NCBI GenBank assembly: GCA_965652025.1
Contig: CBFGTM010000005.1
Coordinates: 27,787 to 91,786, forward strand
Direction: 5' to 3'
DNA: 64,000 bases
DNA from: CAVVWJ01 sp965652025
GTDB taxonomy: Bacteria > Gemmatimonadota > Gemmatimonadetes > Gemmatimonadales > GWC2-71-9
Part shown: positions 33,537 through 42,233 of the stretch, piece after piece
Layout: every line of letters begins with the position of its first letter
Numbering within the stretch: position 1 is the stretch's first letter
Made by a program: the position numbers and the translations under genes
The notes under the pieces: generated by a model
The model's input: only the letters and a program-made list of their open reading frames with translations
The model's database searches: none
Told to the model about the DNA's origin: nothing

Positions 33537-34156
33537 GCAATCCCGCCACGGAAAACCGGGCCGACGAGACCACCACGGTCTCGACCATCTCCCCCAACTG
33601 GGTGACGACCCGGCTCGACTTCCTCACTAATTGGGCTCGGGCCAATTCGCTCTGGCCCATGCCGTTCGGCACCGCCTGCTGTGCCATCGAGTACATGGCC
33701 ACCGCGGCGAGCCGATTCGACATCGCCCGGTTTGGAATGGAGCGGCAGAGCTTCTCTCCCCGCCAGGCGGACGTGTTGATCTGCGCCGGCCGGCTGCCCT
33801 TCAAGCTGGCTCCGGTCATTCGACGGATCTGGGACCAGATGCCGCAGCCCAAGTGGTCGATCTCCATGGGTGCTTGTGCATCCACCGGTGGCATCTTCGA
33901 CAACTACTCCATGGTGCAGGGTATCGATACCATTATCCCGGTCGACGTGTACGTGCCCGGCTGTCCCCCGCGACCCGAAGGCCTCATGTACGGCATTCTC
34001 CTGTTACAGAAGAAGATCAAAGGAGAGACCATCGCCGACGAGGGCCTTCGGGTCGAGAAGCTGGTTGGACCCTCGGGCCTCTATCTTCCTCCGGAGCGAG
34101 TGGACGAGCTCAGTGAGCCCTTTGGCAACTCGGTGCAGCAGACTCGCTCCTCCTGA
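33527..34156 (+). CDS. nuoB: NADH-quinone oxidoreductase subunit B
   Basis: 209 residues. The cluster N2 ligands are visible: PFGTACCAIEYMA (tandem Cys), SMGACASTGGIFDNY and VYVPGCPPRPEGL. N2 passes electrons to menaquinone, and NuoB forms the quinone cavity with NuoD. The N-terminus (about 25 residues) precedes the conserved part and the tail after residue 180 is variable. 25 bp separate it from nuoC. Confidence 0.98.
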   Translation: MGLSNPATENRADETTTVSTISPNWVTTRLDFLTNWARANSLWPMPFGTACCAIEYMATAASRFDIARFGMERQSFSPRQADVLICAGRLPFKLAPVIRRIWDQMPQPKWSISMGACASTGGIFDNYSMVQGIDTIIPVDVYVPGCPPRPEGLMYGILLLQKKIKGETIADEGLRVEKLVGPSGLYLPPERVDELSEPFGNSVQQTRSS

Positions 34157-34181
34157 TGCAGAGCTTTCCACCACGCGCTGA

Positions 34182-34799
34182 ATGAGCACACCGTCCCCCG
34201 CGGTCGCTGCCCTTCGCTCTGAGTTCGGCTCGGCCATCGGCCGCCATTTCGTTTCCTCGGAACAGACCGTTGTCTTTGTCGACCGAGACCGGTCCCACGA
34301 CGCTCTTGCCTGGCTCAAGGACGCGCCGGGCCAGGAATTCAACTACCTGACCGACGTCACCGCGGTGGATTACCGCGATCCGGAGCGGCCGCTGGAAGTG
34401 GTCTACCAGCTGCGATCGCTGAACCGCAGGGCCGATCTCAGAGTGAAAGTCGGCCTCGATAAGCGGGAGCCGCTGGAGGTTCGATCGGTCGTGGATCTCT
34501 GGCGCGGTGCGGACTGGCTGGAGCGGGAAGTCTACGACATGTTCGGCGTCACCTTCGTCGGGCATCCCGACCTGCGGCGGATCCTGATGTGGGAGACCTA
34601 TGCCGAGGGGTACCCGCTGCGGAAGGACTTTCCGTTGCGAGGTCACTTCAGCCGGGCCGAGCAGACCCGGCAAGCGCTCGCAGCCAATCCGGAAGCGCAC
34701 TACTCGTTGGAGGAGCTGTCGATTGCCGACGCCTATGGAGAGCTGCCCAGGGACATGCAGGAGCGGCTGGCCCGAGGTGAGCGGGGGTTCCTGAAATGA
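34182..34799 (+). CDS. nuoC: NADH-quinone oxidoreductase subunit C
   Basis: 205 residues. The 30-kDa subunit signature WLEREVYDMFGVTFVGHPDL and the closing YPLRKDFPLRG are intact. It is a hydrophilic connecting subunit with no cofactor. It is separate from NuoD here, unlike the E. coli NuoCD fusion. Its stop overlaps the nuoD ATG by 4 bp. Confidence 0.97.
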   Translation: MSTPSPAVAALRSEFGSAIGRHFVSSEQTVVFVDRDRSHDALAWLKDAPGQEFNYLTDVTAVDYRDPERPLEVVYQLRSLNRRADLRVKVGLDKREPLEVRSVVDLWRGADWLEREVYDMFGVTFVGHPDLRRILMWETYAEGYPLRKDFPLRGHFSRAEQTRQALAANPEAHYSLEELSIADAYGELPRDMQERLARGERGFLK

Positions 34800-36088
34800 C
34801 GCTGCGGACGGTCGAGATGGCCCTGGCTACGCCGGGGGTAGACGCCGCCGGGAACCCTACCCGAGTTCCTCTCGGTGTTGCTCAGGACGACGGAGGTTAT
34901 CGGGAAGACCTCGGGGCCGAACATATGCTGGTCAACATCGGGCCCCAGCATCCGGCCACCCACGGCGTGCTTCGCCTGGTCCTGGAGCTCGAGGGCGAGA
35001 CGGTTCGCCGCTGCATTCCCCACGTCGGGTACCTGCATTCCGGGTTCGAGAAGCTGGGCGAGTATCGCCACTACAATCAGATCATCCCGCTCACCGATCG
35101 CACCGATTACCTGTCGCCCATGGCCAACAACGTCTGCCTGGCCCTGGCAGTCGAAGCGCTGATGGGGCTGGAGTTGACTGAGCGCTGCAAGGTGCTCCGG
35201 GTGATTGCCTGCGAAATGAGCCGGATCATCTCGCACCTGGTCTGGCTGGGAACCACTGGTATCGACCTCGGCGCCTTCACCCCATTTCTCTGGTCGTTCC
35301 AGGAGCGGGAGCGGATCTATAATCTGCAAGAGGCTTGGACCGGTGCCCGGCTGACCACCAGCCTGACTCGAGTCGGCGGCCTGATGGCGGATATTCCGGA
35401 CGGCTGGGAGGCCGGGCTGCGGGAGTTTACCCAGACCTTCCCCAAGACCCTGAGGGAAGTGGACACGATGTTCACCCGGAACGCCATCTGGATTGGGCGG
35501 ACCCAGGGTGTGGGAGCGCTCTCGGCGGAGGAGGCCATCAATCTCTCGCTCTCCGGCCCCATGCTGCGGGCGAGCGGGGTGGATTACGACGTGCGGAAAG
35601 ACCGGCCCTACCTGGATTACGAGACCTATGATTTCGACGTGCCGATCGGCGAGTACGGCGACATTTACGATCGCTACCGGATACGAATGGAAGAGATGTG
35701 GCAGTCGAACCGGATTCTGGAGCAGGCACTCGACCGCCTGGCCAGGCTCAAGGGCGCACCCATCAACGTGTCCGACCCGCGGGTGGTGCTGCCCCCCAAG
35801 TCCAGGGCAATGAGTGACATGGAGGCGATGATCTTCCACTTCAAGCAGGTCATGGAAGGGGTCAAGCCTCCGGTGGGCGAAGTCTATATGGGAATCGAGA
35901 ATCCCAAGGGTGAGCTGGGCTACTACATGGTCTCGGATGGCACCGCGAAACCGGTACGCTGGCGCATCCGTCCCCCGTCGTTCATCAACCTCGCGAGTCT
36001 CCCGGTGATGTGCGAGGGCGCGCTGCTGTCTGACGTCATCGCGATCAACGCCAGCGTAGACATCGTCATGGGAGAAGTGGATCGATGA
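34796..36088 (+). CDS. nuoD: NADH-quinone oxidoreductase subunit D
   Basis: 430 residues. The family start block NIGPQHPATHGVLRLVLELE appears after a 45-residue N-terminal extension. HVGYLHSGFEKLGEYRHYNQ carries the quinone-site residues, and the C-terminus GEVDR is typical. It is the 49-kDa hydrogenase-like subunit forming the quinone pocket with NuoB. The ATG overlaps the nuoC stop and its own stop overlaps nuoE. Confidence 0.98.
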   Translation: MTLRTVEMALATPGVDAAGNPTRVPLGVAQDDGGYREDLGAEHMLVNIGPQHPATHGVLRLVLELEGETVRRCIPHVGYLHSGFEKLGEYRHYNQIIPLTDRTDYLSPMANNVCLALAVEALMGLELTERCKVLRVIACEMSRIISHLVWLGTTGIDLGAFTPFLWSFQERERIYNLQEAWTGARLTTSLTRVGGLMADIPDGWEAGLREFTQTFPKTLREVDTMFTRNAIWIGRTQGVGALSAEEAINLSLSGPMLRASGVDYDVRKDRPYLDYETYDFDVPIGEYGDIYDRYRIRMEEMWQSNRILEQALDRLARLKGAPINVSDPRVVLPPKSRAMSDMEAMIFHFKQVMEGVKPPVGEVYMGIENPKGELGYYMVSDGTAKPVRWRIRPPSFINLASLPVMCEGALLSDVIAINASVDIVMGEVDR

Positions 36089-36687
36089 CGGCCAGGAAGC
36101 GAGGAAGCGGGGAAGGGGGGATGGTAGGCTCGCCGGTGCAAATCAGCGGCGCTCATCGGGCGCCGGGTGAGCACGGCGTCACCGGAGGCCACGGCACCGA
36201 GACCGAGCCCTATGAGAGGGTCTTCCGCGGGGACCGGTTGGTCGGGCTGGAGCGCCTGTTCACTCTCTATCCGACCAAACAGGCCTGCCTGCTGCCGGCC
36301 CTCTGGATGGTCCAGGAGGCCCGTGGCTGGATTTCCGAGCCGGCTATTGGAGAGGTGGCCGAGGTGTTGGGGCTTACCCCGGCGTACGTGAAGGGCGTGG
36401 TGACGTTCTACACCATGTACCATACCCACCCCGTGGGCCGCCACTTCATCCAGGTCTGCACTACCACGCCCTGCAATATCTGCGGCGCGGAAGAGGTGAT
36501 GAAGGCACTTCTGGAGCAGACCGGGTGTGGAGAACTCGGCGCTACCAGTCCCGATGGACGGTTCACCGTAATCGAGGTCGAGTGCCTCGGCGCCTGCGGC
36601 TTTGCCACCCCGATTCTCATCGATGACGACTTCATCGAGAGCGTCACCCCCGAAAAGGTCCCCGGGATCCTGCAGAGGTACGAGTAA
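36085..36687 (+). CDS. nuoE: NADH-quinone oxidoreductase subunit E
   Basis: 200 residues. Four cysteines of the [2Fe-2S] cluster N1a are present: VCTTTPCNICG (Cys-x4-Cys) and VECLGACGFAT (Cys-x3-Cys). The first 45 residues are Gly-rich and unlike the usual NuoE start, so translation may begin further in (for example GTG before QISGAHR), though the ATGA overlap with nuoD supports the first ATG. It forms the NADH module with NuoF and NuoG. Confidence 0.96.
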   Translation: MTARKRGSGEGGMVGSPVQISGAHRAPGEHGVTGGHGTETEPYERVFRGDRLVGLERLFTLYPTKQACLLPALWMVQEARGWISEPAIGEVAEVLGLTPAYVKGVVTFYTMYHTHPVGRHFIQVCTTTPCNICGAEEVMKALLEQTGCGELGATSPDGRFTVIEVECLGACGFATPILIDDDFIESVTPEKVPGILQRYE

Positions 36688-37994
36688 TGGGCTACCCCCA
36701 TCCCACACACCCCAAGGAAAATCCGGTTCTCTCCAAGCACTTCGGCGATCCCGAGGCGCGGACCTACGACGGCTGGGTCAAGCGGGGCGGCTACGAGGCT
36801 CTGCGGAAGGTGCTGAAGATGACCCCCGAGGCCGTGGTCGAGGAGGTCAAGACATCGGGTTTGCGTGGCCGTGGCGGAGCCGGATTTCCCACCGGGCTCA
36901 AGTGGTCGCTCATGCCCAAGGCGGACGGCCGCCCCCACTATCTGGTGTGCAATGCCGATGAATCCGAGCCCGGCACGTTCAAGGACCGGGAGATCATGCG
37001 GTGGACCCCGCATCAGTTGATCGAGGGCTGCGCCATTGCATCCTACGCCATCGGCGCCGAGCGCTGCTACATCTACATCCGGGGTGAGTTCACCGAACCG
37101 CTCGAGATCATGCGCCAGGCGATCGAGGAGGCTACTGCTCGGGGTGCCATCGGGACCAACGTCCTGGGGAGTGGCAAGCGGATCGAGATGATCATCCACC
37201 GGGGGGCCGGGGCATACATCTGCGGCGAAGAGACCGCGATGCTCAACTCGATCGAGGGCAAGCGGGGTAACCCGCGCATCAAGCCGCCCTATCCCGCCCA
37301 GGCGGGTGTGTTCGGCATGCCGACCACGATCAACAATGTGGAGACACTGGCCGCGGTACCGCACATCATCATGCGGGGCGGCGAATGGTACAAGGGGCTC
37401 TCCCTCAGCAACCCCAAGAGCACCGGGACGAAGCTGATCTCGGTGTGTGGGCACGTGCAGCAGCCAGGCAACTACGAGGTTACCATGGGCACCCCGATGC
37501 GGGAGCTCATTTACGAGATGTGTGGGGGGATGCTGCCGGGCCGCACCCTGAAAGCCGTCATTCCAGGCGGCTCCTCGGTGCCGATCATGAATGCCGCGGA
37601 AGTCGAGGATTGCTTGCTCGACTACGAAGGCGTCGTGGCCAAGGGATCGATGCTGGGCTCGGCCGGGATGATCGTCATGGACAACACCACCGATATGGTC
37701 TATCAGATCTGGCGGCTGGCCCGGTTCTATGCCCATGAGTCCTGCGCCCAGTGCACCCAGTGCCGGGAAGGGACGGCGTGGTCCGTCCGGATCCTGGAGC
37801 GGATCCTGACCGGGAAGGGCAAGCAGGAGCACTTCCAGCTGCTGCTCGATCTTTCGGACAACATGACGGGAAAGACCATCTGCGTGCTGAGCGACTCCTG
37901 CGCGGCCCCGATTGTAAGCGGCATCCAGAAGTTCCGCCAGGAATTCGAGGCCTACATCCAGGGTGCGCGCGAGCCGGCCATGGCTGCCGTTTAA
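36687..37994 (+). CDS. nuoF: NADH-quinone oxidoreductase subunit F (NADH and FMN binding)
   Basis: 435 residues. LRGRGGAGFPTGLKW binds NADH and FMN, and ICGEETAMLNSIEGKRGNPR is the FMN region. The cluster N3 ligands are ESCAQCTQCREGT plus the later SCAAPIV cysteine. NADH gives its electrons here. Its ATG overlaps the last base of nuoE, and nuoG follows after 12 bp. Length is normal. Confidence 0.98.
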   Translation: MGYPHPTHPKENPVLSKHFGDPEARTYDGWVKRGGYEALRKVLKMTPEAVVEEVKTSGLRGRGGAGFPTGLKWSLMPKADGRPHYLVCNADESEPGTFKDREIMRWTPHQLIEGCAIASYAIGAERCYIYIRGEFTEPLEIMRQAIEEATARGAIGTNVLGSGKRIEMIIHRGAGAYICGEETAMLNSIEGKRGNPRIKPPYPAQAGVFGMPTTINNVETLAAVPHIIMRGGEWYKGLSLSNPKSTGTKLISVCGHVQQPGNYEVTMGTPMRELIYEMCGGMLPGRTLKAVIPGGSSVPIMNAAEVEDCLLDYEGVVAKGSMLGSAGMIVMDNTTDMVYQIWRLARFYAHESCAQCTQCREGTAWSVRILERILTGKGKQEHFQLLLDLSDNMTGKTICVLSDSCAAPIVSGIQKFRQEFEAYIQGAREPAMAAV

Positions 37995-38006
37995 AGACGA
38001 TTGGAA

Positions 38007-39614
38007 ATGACAGAAGAACTCGTCACCGTAACAATCGACGGGGCGCAGGTGAGCGTGCCCAAGGACACGACCATCATCGAGGCCGCCAAGATGGCCGGGG
38101 TCCTGGTACCGCATTACTGCTACCACCCGTCGCTGCCGTCGCCGGCATTGTGCCGGATGTGCCTGGTCGAGGTGGAGAAGGCCCCCAAACTGATGCCTGC
38201 TTGCGTCACCCAGGTGGCCGAAGGCCAGGTGGTGCATGTCGAGAGCGAGAAGGCCAAGAGGGCGCGCGAGGGCGTGCTGGAGCTCCTTCTCATCAACCAT
38301 CCGCTGGACTGCCCCATCTGCGATCAGGCCGGCGAATGCGAGCTTCAGGACTACGTGTTCCAGGAGGGGCGGGCCGGAACTCGCTATGCAGAGTATGCCA
38401 AGCGCTACAGCCCGGTCGAGGATTTCGGACCCGATGTGTTGTATGTGCCTAACCGGTGCATCCTGTGCACCCGATGCGTTCGGTTCATGGAGGATGTAGC
38501 GGAGGAGCCGGTGCTGAACGTCTCGGAGCGGGGCGACCGGGCCTACATCGGGATCTCGCCCGACCAGCGCCTGGAGCATGCCTGGTCCGGCAATGTGGTG
38601 GATCTGTGCCCCGTTGGATCTCTCATCTCCAAGGATTTCCTGCACAAGGCCCGGGCCTGGGATCTGGACAAGACCGCGAGCGTCTGTCCTGGCTGTACCC
38701 AGGGGTGCAACATCACCATCGACACCCGCGACGACGTCGTGGTCCGCTTCCGCCCGCGCCCCAATCTGGAGGTGAACCGGCATTTCATCTGTGACTATGG
38801 CCGGATGAACTACCGCTGGCTCAATCGAGGCGACCGGATCGAGGCACCGCTGGTGAAGGACGGCGGCCGCCATGCCGCAACCGACTGGGACACGGCGCTC
38901 GACCGGCTGGGGCAGCTGGTCCGCGGCACCTCAGGGTCGGCGCTGATTCTGGCCTCAGGGCGGGCCTCGACCGAGTCGCTGGGACTGGTGCGCATGATGC
39001 TCGGGAGGCTCGATGTAACCGCCGCGGTGCAGGTTCCCCTCGGCGATGAGGCTCCTCTCGCCGGCATACCGGATCTGGCCCTGCGGCGGGAACGGGCCGC
39101 GAACCTGGCCGGTGCCGAGCTGCTGGGGTATCGCCCGTCCTGGGAGGAAGCCCTTCGCTCCGCTGACGGGGCAGGGCTCATTATCGTGCTGGATGCGGAT
39201 CTGACCGACTCGGATCAGGCTCTGCTCGCTGCCACCCCGGGAAGCCTCGTCGTGCTGGGCACCGTCTGGCCTGATGGCCTGCGCAATGCCGACCTGGTGC
39301 TTCCGATCACCAACATGGCCGAAGAGAACGGTACCTACGTGAATCGTGACCGGCGGATTCAGCGCTACACCCAGGCCAAGTCGCAGCCCGGCATGGCGCG
39401 CCCTGCCTGGTGGGTTGCAGGCGAAGTCCTCGCAGGCCCGGGGCCGAGTCCGACTGCACCAGCTACGGCGGCGGAGGCTTTCCTGCTGCTGGGCAAGCGA
39501 TGGCCCGCCTTTGCCGGCCTGACCCACGCAGACATGGGATTTACCGGACGCGTGTTGGGACTGGCGCTGGATCGTTCGGCCGAAAGCCAGCAGGCGGACC
39601 TGGGGGTCGTGTGA
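38007..39614 (+). CDS. nuoG: NADH-quinone oxidoreductase subunit G (short form)
   Basis: 535 residues, much shorter than the roughly 900-residue E. coli protein. The N-terminal [2Fe-2S] domain (PHYCYHPSLPSPALCRMC), the HPLDCPICDQAGECELQD His/Cys cluster and the CILCTRCVRFMED cluster with CPVGSL are all present. Next is CPGCTQGCN followed 27 residues later by a fourth Cys, the C-x2-C-x3-C-x27-C binding motif of the extra cluster N7. The molybdopterin-oxidoreductase-like domain after it is cut down. Start chosen at ATG 38007 (MTEELVTVTI) rather than the TTG two codons upstream. Confidence 0.97.
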   Translation: MTEELVTVTIDGAQVSVPKDTTIIEAAKMAGVLVPHYCYHPSLPSPALCRMCLVEVEKAPKLMPACVTQVAEGQVVHVESEKAKRAREGVLELLLINHPLDCPICDQAGECELQDYVFQEGRAGTRYAEYAKRYSPVEDFGPDVLYVPNRCILCTRCVRFMEDVAEEPVLNVSERGDRAYIGISPDQRLEHAWSGNVVDLCPVGSLISKDFLHKARAWDLDKTASVCPGCTQGCNITIDTRDDVVVRFRPRPNLEVNRHFICDYGRMNYRWLNRGDRIEAPLVKDGGRHAATDWDTALDRLGQLVRGTSGSALILASGRASTESLGLVRMMLGRLDVTAAVQVPLGDEAPLAGIPDLALRRERAANLAGAELLGYRPSWEEALRSADGAGLIIVLDADLTDSDQALLAATPGSLVVLGTVWPDGLRNADLVLPITNMAEENGTYVNRDRRIQRYTQAKSQPGMARPAWWVAGEVLAGPGPSPTAPATAAEAFLLLGKRWPAFAGLTHADMGFTGRVLGLALDRSAESQQADLGVV

Positions 39615-40855
39615 CGCCAGAGATGAAGGGCTACCTCCTCCTCAGCGTCATCAAGATGCTGCTGGTGTTCACGGTCCTCATGGTTGGGGTTGCCCTGCTC
39701 ACCCTGATGGAGCGGAAGGTCAGCGCCTGGATGCAAAACCGGCGGGGGCCGAACCGGGTTGGCCCGGCGGGCCTGCTCCAGCCTGCCGCAGACGGGCTCA
39801 AGAACATCCTGAAGGAAGAAACCTTTCCCGCACTGGCCAACCGTTGGCTGTTTCTCCTGGCCCCGGCACTCTCCTTCATCCCGGCGCTGCTGCTCTTTGC
39901 CGTCATACCGTTCGGCGCACCGCTGCCAGTGGATTTCGACTTCACGCTCGGGCCTCTGGGTCGGTTCGTTCATCACGGCCTGATGCCGCTGGTGGTAGCC
40001 GATCTGCCGATCGGATTCCTCTTCGTGCTGGCCATCAGCTCCATGGGGGTCTACGGCATTGCCCTGGCGGGCTGGGCCTCCAACAGCAAGTACGCGCTGC
40101 TCGGGGGACTCCGGGCCTGCGCCCAGATGGTCTCCTATGAAGTGCCCATGGGGCTGAGCCTCATCCCAGTGCTCCTGTTGTCGGGCAACGTGAGCCTCTC
40201 CGCCATTATCCACGAGCAGCAGCTGGGACTGTGGTACGTGCTCCCGCTCTTCCTCTCGTTCTTTGTCTTTTTCATCTCTGGTTTCGCCGAGACCAATCGG
40301 CTGCCGTTTGACCTGCCCGAAGCCGAGTCCGAACTGATCGCCGGGTATCACACCGAGTACAGCGCCATGAAGTTTTCCTTTTTCTTCATTGCGGAGTACT
40401 CGAACGTGGTAACCGTTTGCGCCATGGTCACCACCCTCTTTTTTGGCGGCTGGGACATTCCCTTCACCCACTGGGATGAGTCCGGCGGCGTTCTTCAGAC
40501 GCTGCTCACCTCCGGGTTCTTTTTCCTCAAGGTGATGTTCTGGGTCTTCTTCGTCATGTGGATCCGCTGGACGCTGCCCCGGTTCCGCTATGACCAGCTC
40601 ATGGCTCTGGGCTGGAAGGTGCTGCTGCCATTGGCGCTGGCTTACATCATGGTGATTTGCGTGGCCATCTACGCCATCAATCGATATACCGATTGGACTG
40701 ACCCGGTGATGCGAGGGCTGGGTCTGTTCGGTCTCAATGTGCTGATTGCGGTATTGGTCTTCGGCCTGCTCGATCGGAACGTGTTCGTCCGAGGCTCGGC
40801 CCGGCAGCGGCGGGCACTGCAGGCGCGGGCCCAGCGGGCCCCGGCGGTGACCTGA
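39611..40855 (+). CDS. nuoH: NADH-quinone oxidoreductase subunit H
   Basis: 414 residues, about eight helices. LLTLMERKVSAWMQNRRGPN and the later SGFAETNRLPFDLPEAESEL, the quinone-channel loop, are fully conserved. The GTG at 39611 overlaps the nuoG stop (GTGA); an ATG four codons later is the alternative. The frame runs further upstream inside nuoG, but that is not credible coding. The C-terminal RQRRALQARAQRAPA tail is extra and basic. Confidence 0.97.
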   Translation: MTPEMKGYLLLSVIKMLLVFTVLMVGVALLTLMERKVSAWMQNRRGPNRVGPAGLLQPAADGLKNILKEETFPALANRWLFLLAPALSFIPALLLFAVIPFGAPLPVDFDFTLGPLGRFVHHGLMPLVVADLPIGFLFVLAISSMGVYGIALAGWASNSKYALLGGLRACAQMVSYEVPMGLSLIPVLLLSGNVSLSAIIHEQQLGLWYVLPLFLSFFVFFISGFAETNRLPFDLPEAESELIAGYHTEYSAMKFSFFFIAEYSNVVTVCAMVTTLFFGGWDIPFTHWDESGGVLQTLLTSGFFFLKVMFWVFFVMWIRWTLPRFRYDQLMALGWKVLLPLALAYIMVICVAIYAINRYTDWTDPVMRGLGLFGLNVLIAVLVFGLLDRNVFVRGSARQRRALQARAQRAPAVT

Positions 40856-41379
40856 TGCCAATCGGAGTCAAGGTCCTGCCTCGGCCAGGACGCGAAGTCA
40901 GCTATGTGCGGGCCACGCTCAAGGGCATGGCACTCACCTTCAAGCACATGTTCGAGAAGAAGGTGACCATGCAGTACCCCGAGGAAAAGAGTACCGACGC
41001 GGAGCACGGCTCGGGGCGGTGGAGCCTCAGTCCTCGGTGGCGGGGCACCCACCGGATGTTGACCGACGAGCAGGGCCGCTCCAAATGCGTGGCGTGCGGG
41101 CTCTGTCCCCAGATCTGCCCGGCCAACTGCATCAAGTTGGTCCCCGGAGAAGACGAGCAGGGCAATCGCTATCCCCTGATCTACGAGATCGACGAGTTCC
41201 GCTGTGTGTTCTGCGGCTATTGCCAGGAGGTCTGCCCGGAGGAGGCCATCCACGTCGGCGTGCACTACGAGAATTCGGAGTATACCCGCGGGCGTTTCGT
41301 CTACGACCTCGAGCGACTGTCCTCCCAGACCCACGCGGTCTCCACGCTCTGGGATCCGACCGATCCGAAAGGCGAGTAG
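40855..41379 (+). CDS. nuoI: NADH-quinone oxidoreductase subunit I (2x[4Fe-4S] ferredoxin)
   Basis: 174 residues. Two [4Fe-4S] motifs, KCVACGLCPQICPANC and RCVFCGYCQEVCPEEA, hold clusters N6a and N6b in the peripheral arm. The preceding GTHRMLTDEQGR is typical. The ATG shares one base with the nuoH stop (TGATG). nuoJ follows directly. Confidence 0.98.
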   Translation: MPIGVKVLPRPGREVSYVRATLKGMALTFKHMFEKKVTMQYPEEKSTDAEHGSGRWSLSPRWRGTHRMLTDEQGRSKCVACGLCPQICPANCIKLVPGEDEQGNRYPLIYEIDEFRCVFCGYCQEVCPEEAIHVGVHYENSEYTRGRFVYDLERLSSQTHAVSTLWDPTDPKGE

Positions 41380-41936
<557 letters not shown>

Positions 41937-41937
<1 letters not shown>

Positions 41938-42233
41938 TGCTGCTCGGCCCCGCGCTCGGACTTTCGGCCGTGCTCTTCAGTCTCGGCGTGGCCGGTGTGC
42001 TTCTGCGCCGCAATGCCATCGTGCTGTTCATGTGCATCGAGCTGATGCTCAACGCGGTCAACCTCAGCTTCGTAGCCCTGGCGCAACTCCACGGGGCAAG
42101 CGGCTACGTCATGGTCTTTTTCGTGATGACGGTGGCGGCGGCTGAGGCCGCCGTGGGGCTCGCGATTATCATCGGCATCTTCCGCCACAAGCAGAGCGTG
42201 GACCTTCGGAACATCAACTTGCTGCGCGGATGA
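41937..42233 (+). CDS. nuoK: NADH-quinone oxidoreductase subunit K
   Basis: 98 residues, three helices. GVLLRRNAIVLFMCIELMLN carries the conserved helix-2 glutamate, and MTVAAAEAAVGLAIIIGIFR the helix-3 glutamate. The ATG at 41937 overlaps the nuoJ stop; the much longer frame open upstream is not the gene. Its stop overlaps the nuoL ATG. Confidence 0.97.

Noticed and set aside
36408..38873. An 821-codon open frame on the minus strand across nuoE, nuoF and nuoG
   Set aside because: It is antisense to three well-identified complex I genes; long antisense frames are common in GC-rich coding DNA and its residue composition (many His, Arg, Gly, Asp) is typical of shadows.
39365..40861. A 498-codon minus-strand frame opposite nuoG-nuoH
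   Set aside because: Antisense to conserved nuo genes, very rich in His, Gln, Glu and without any domain.
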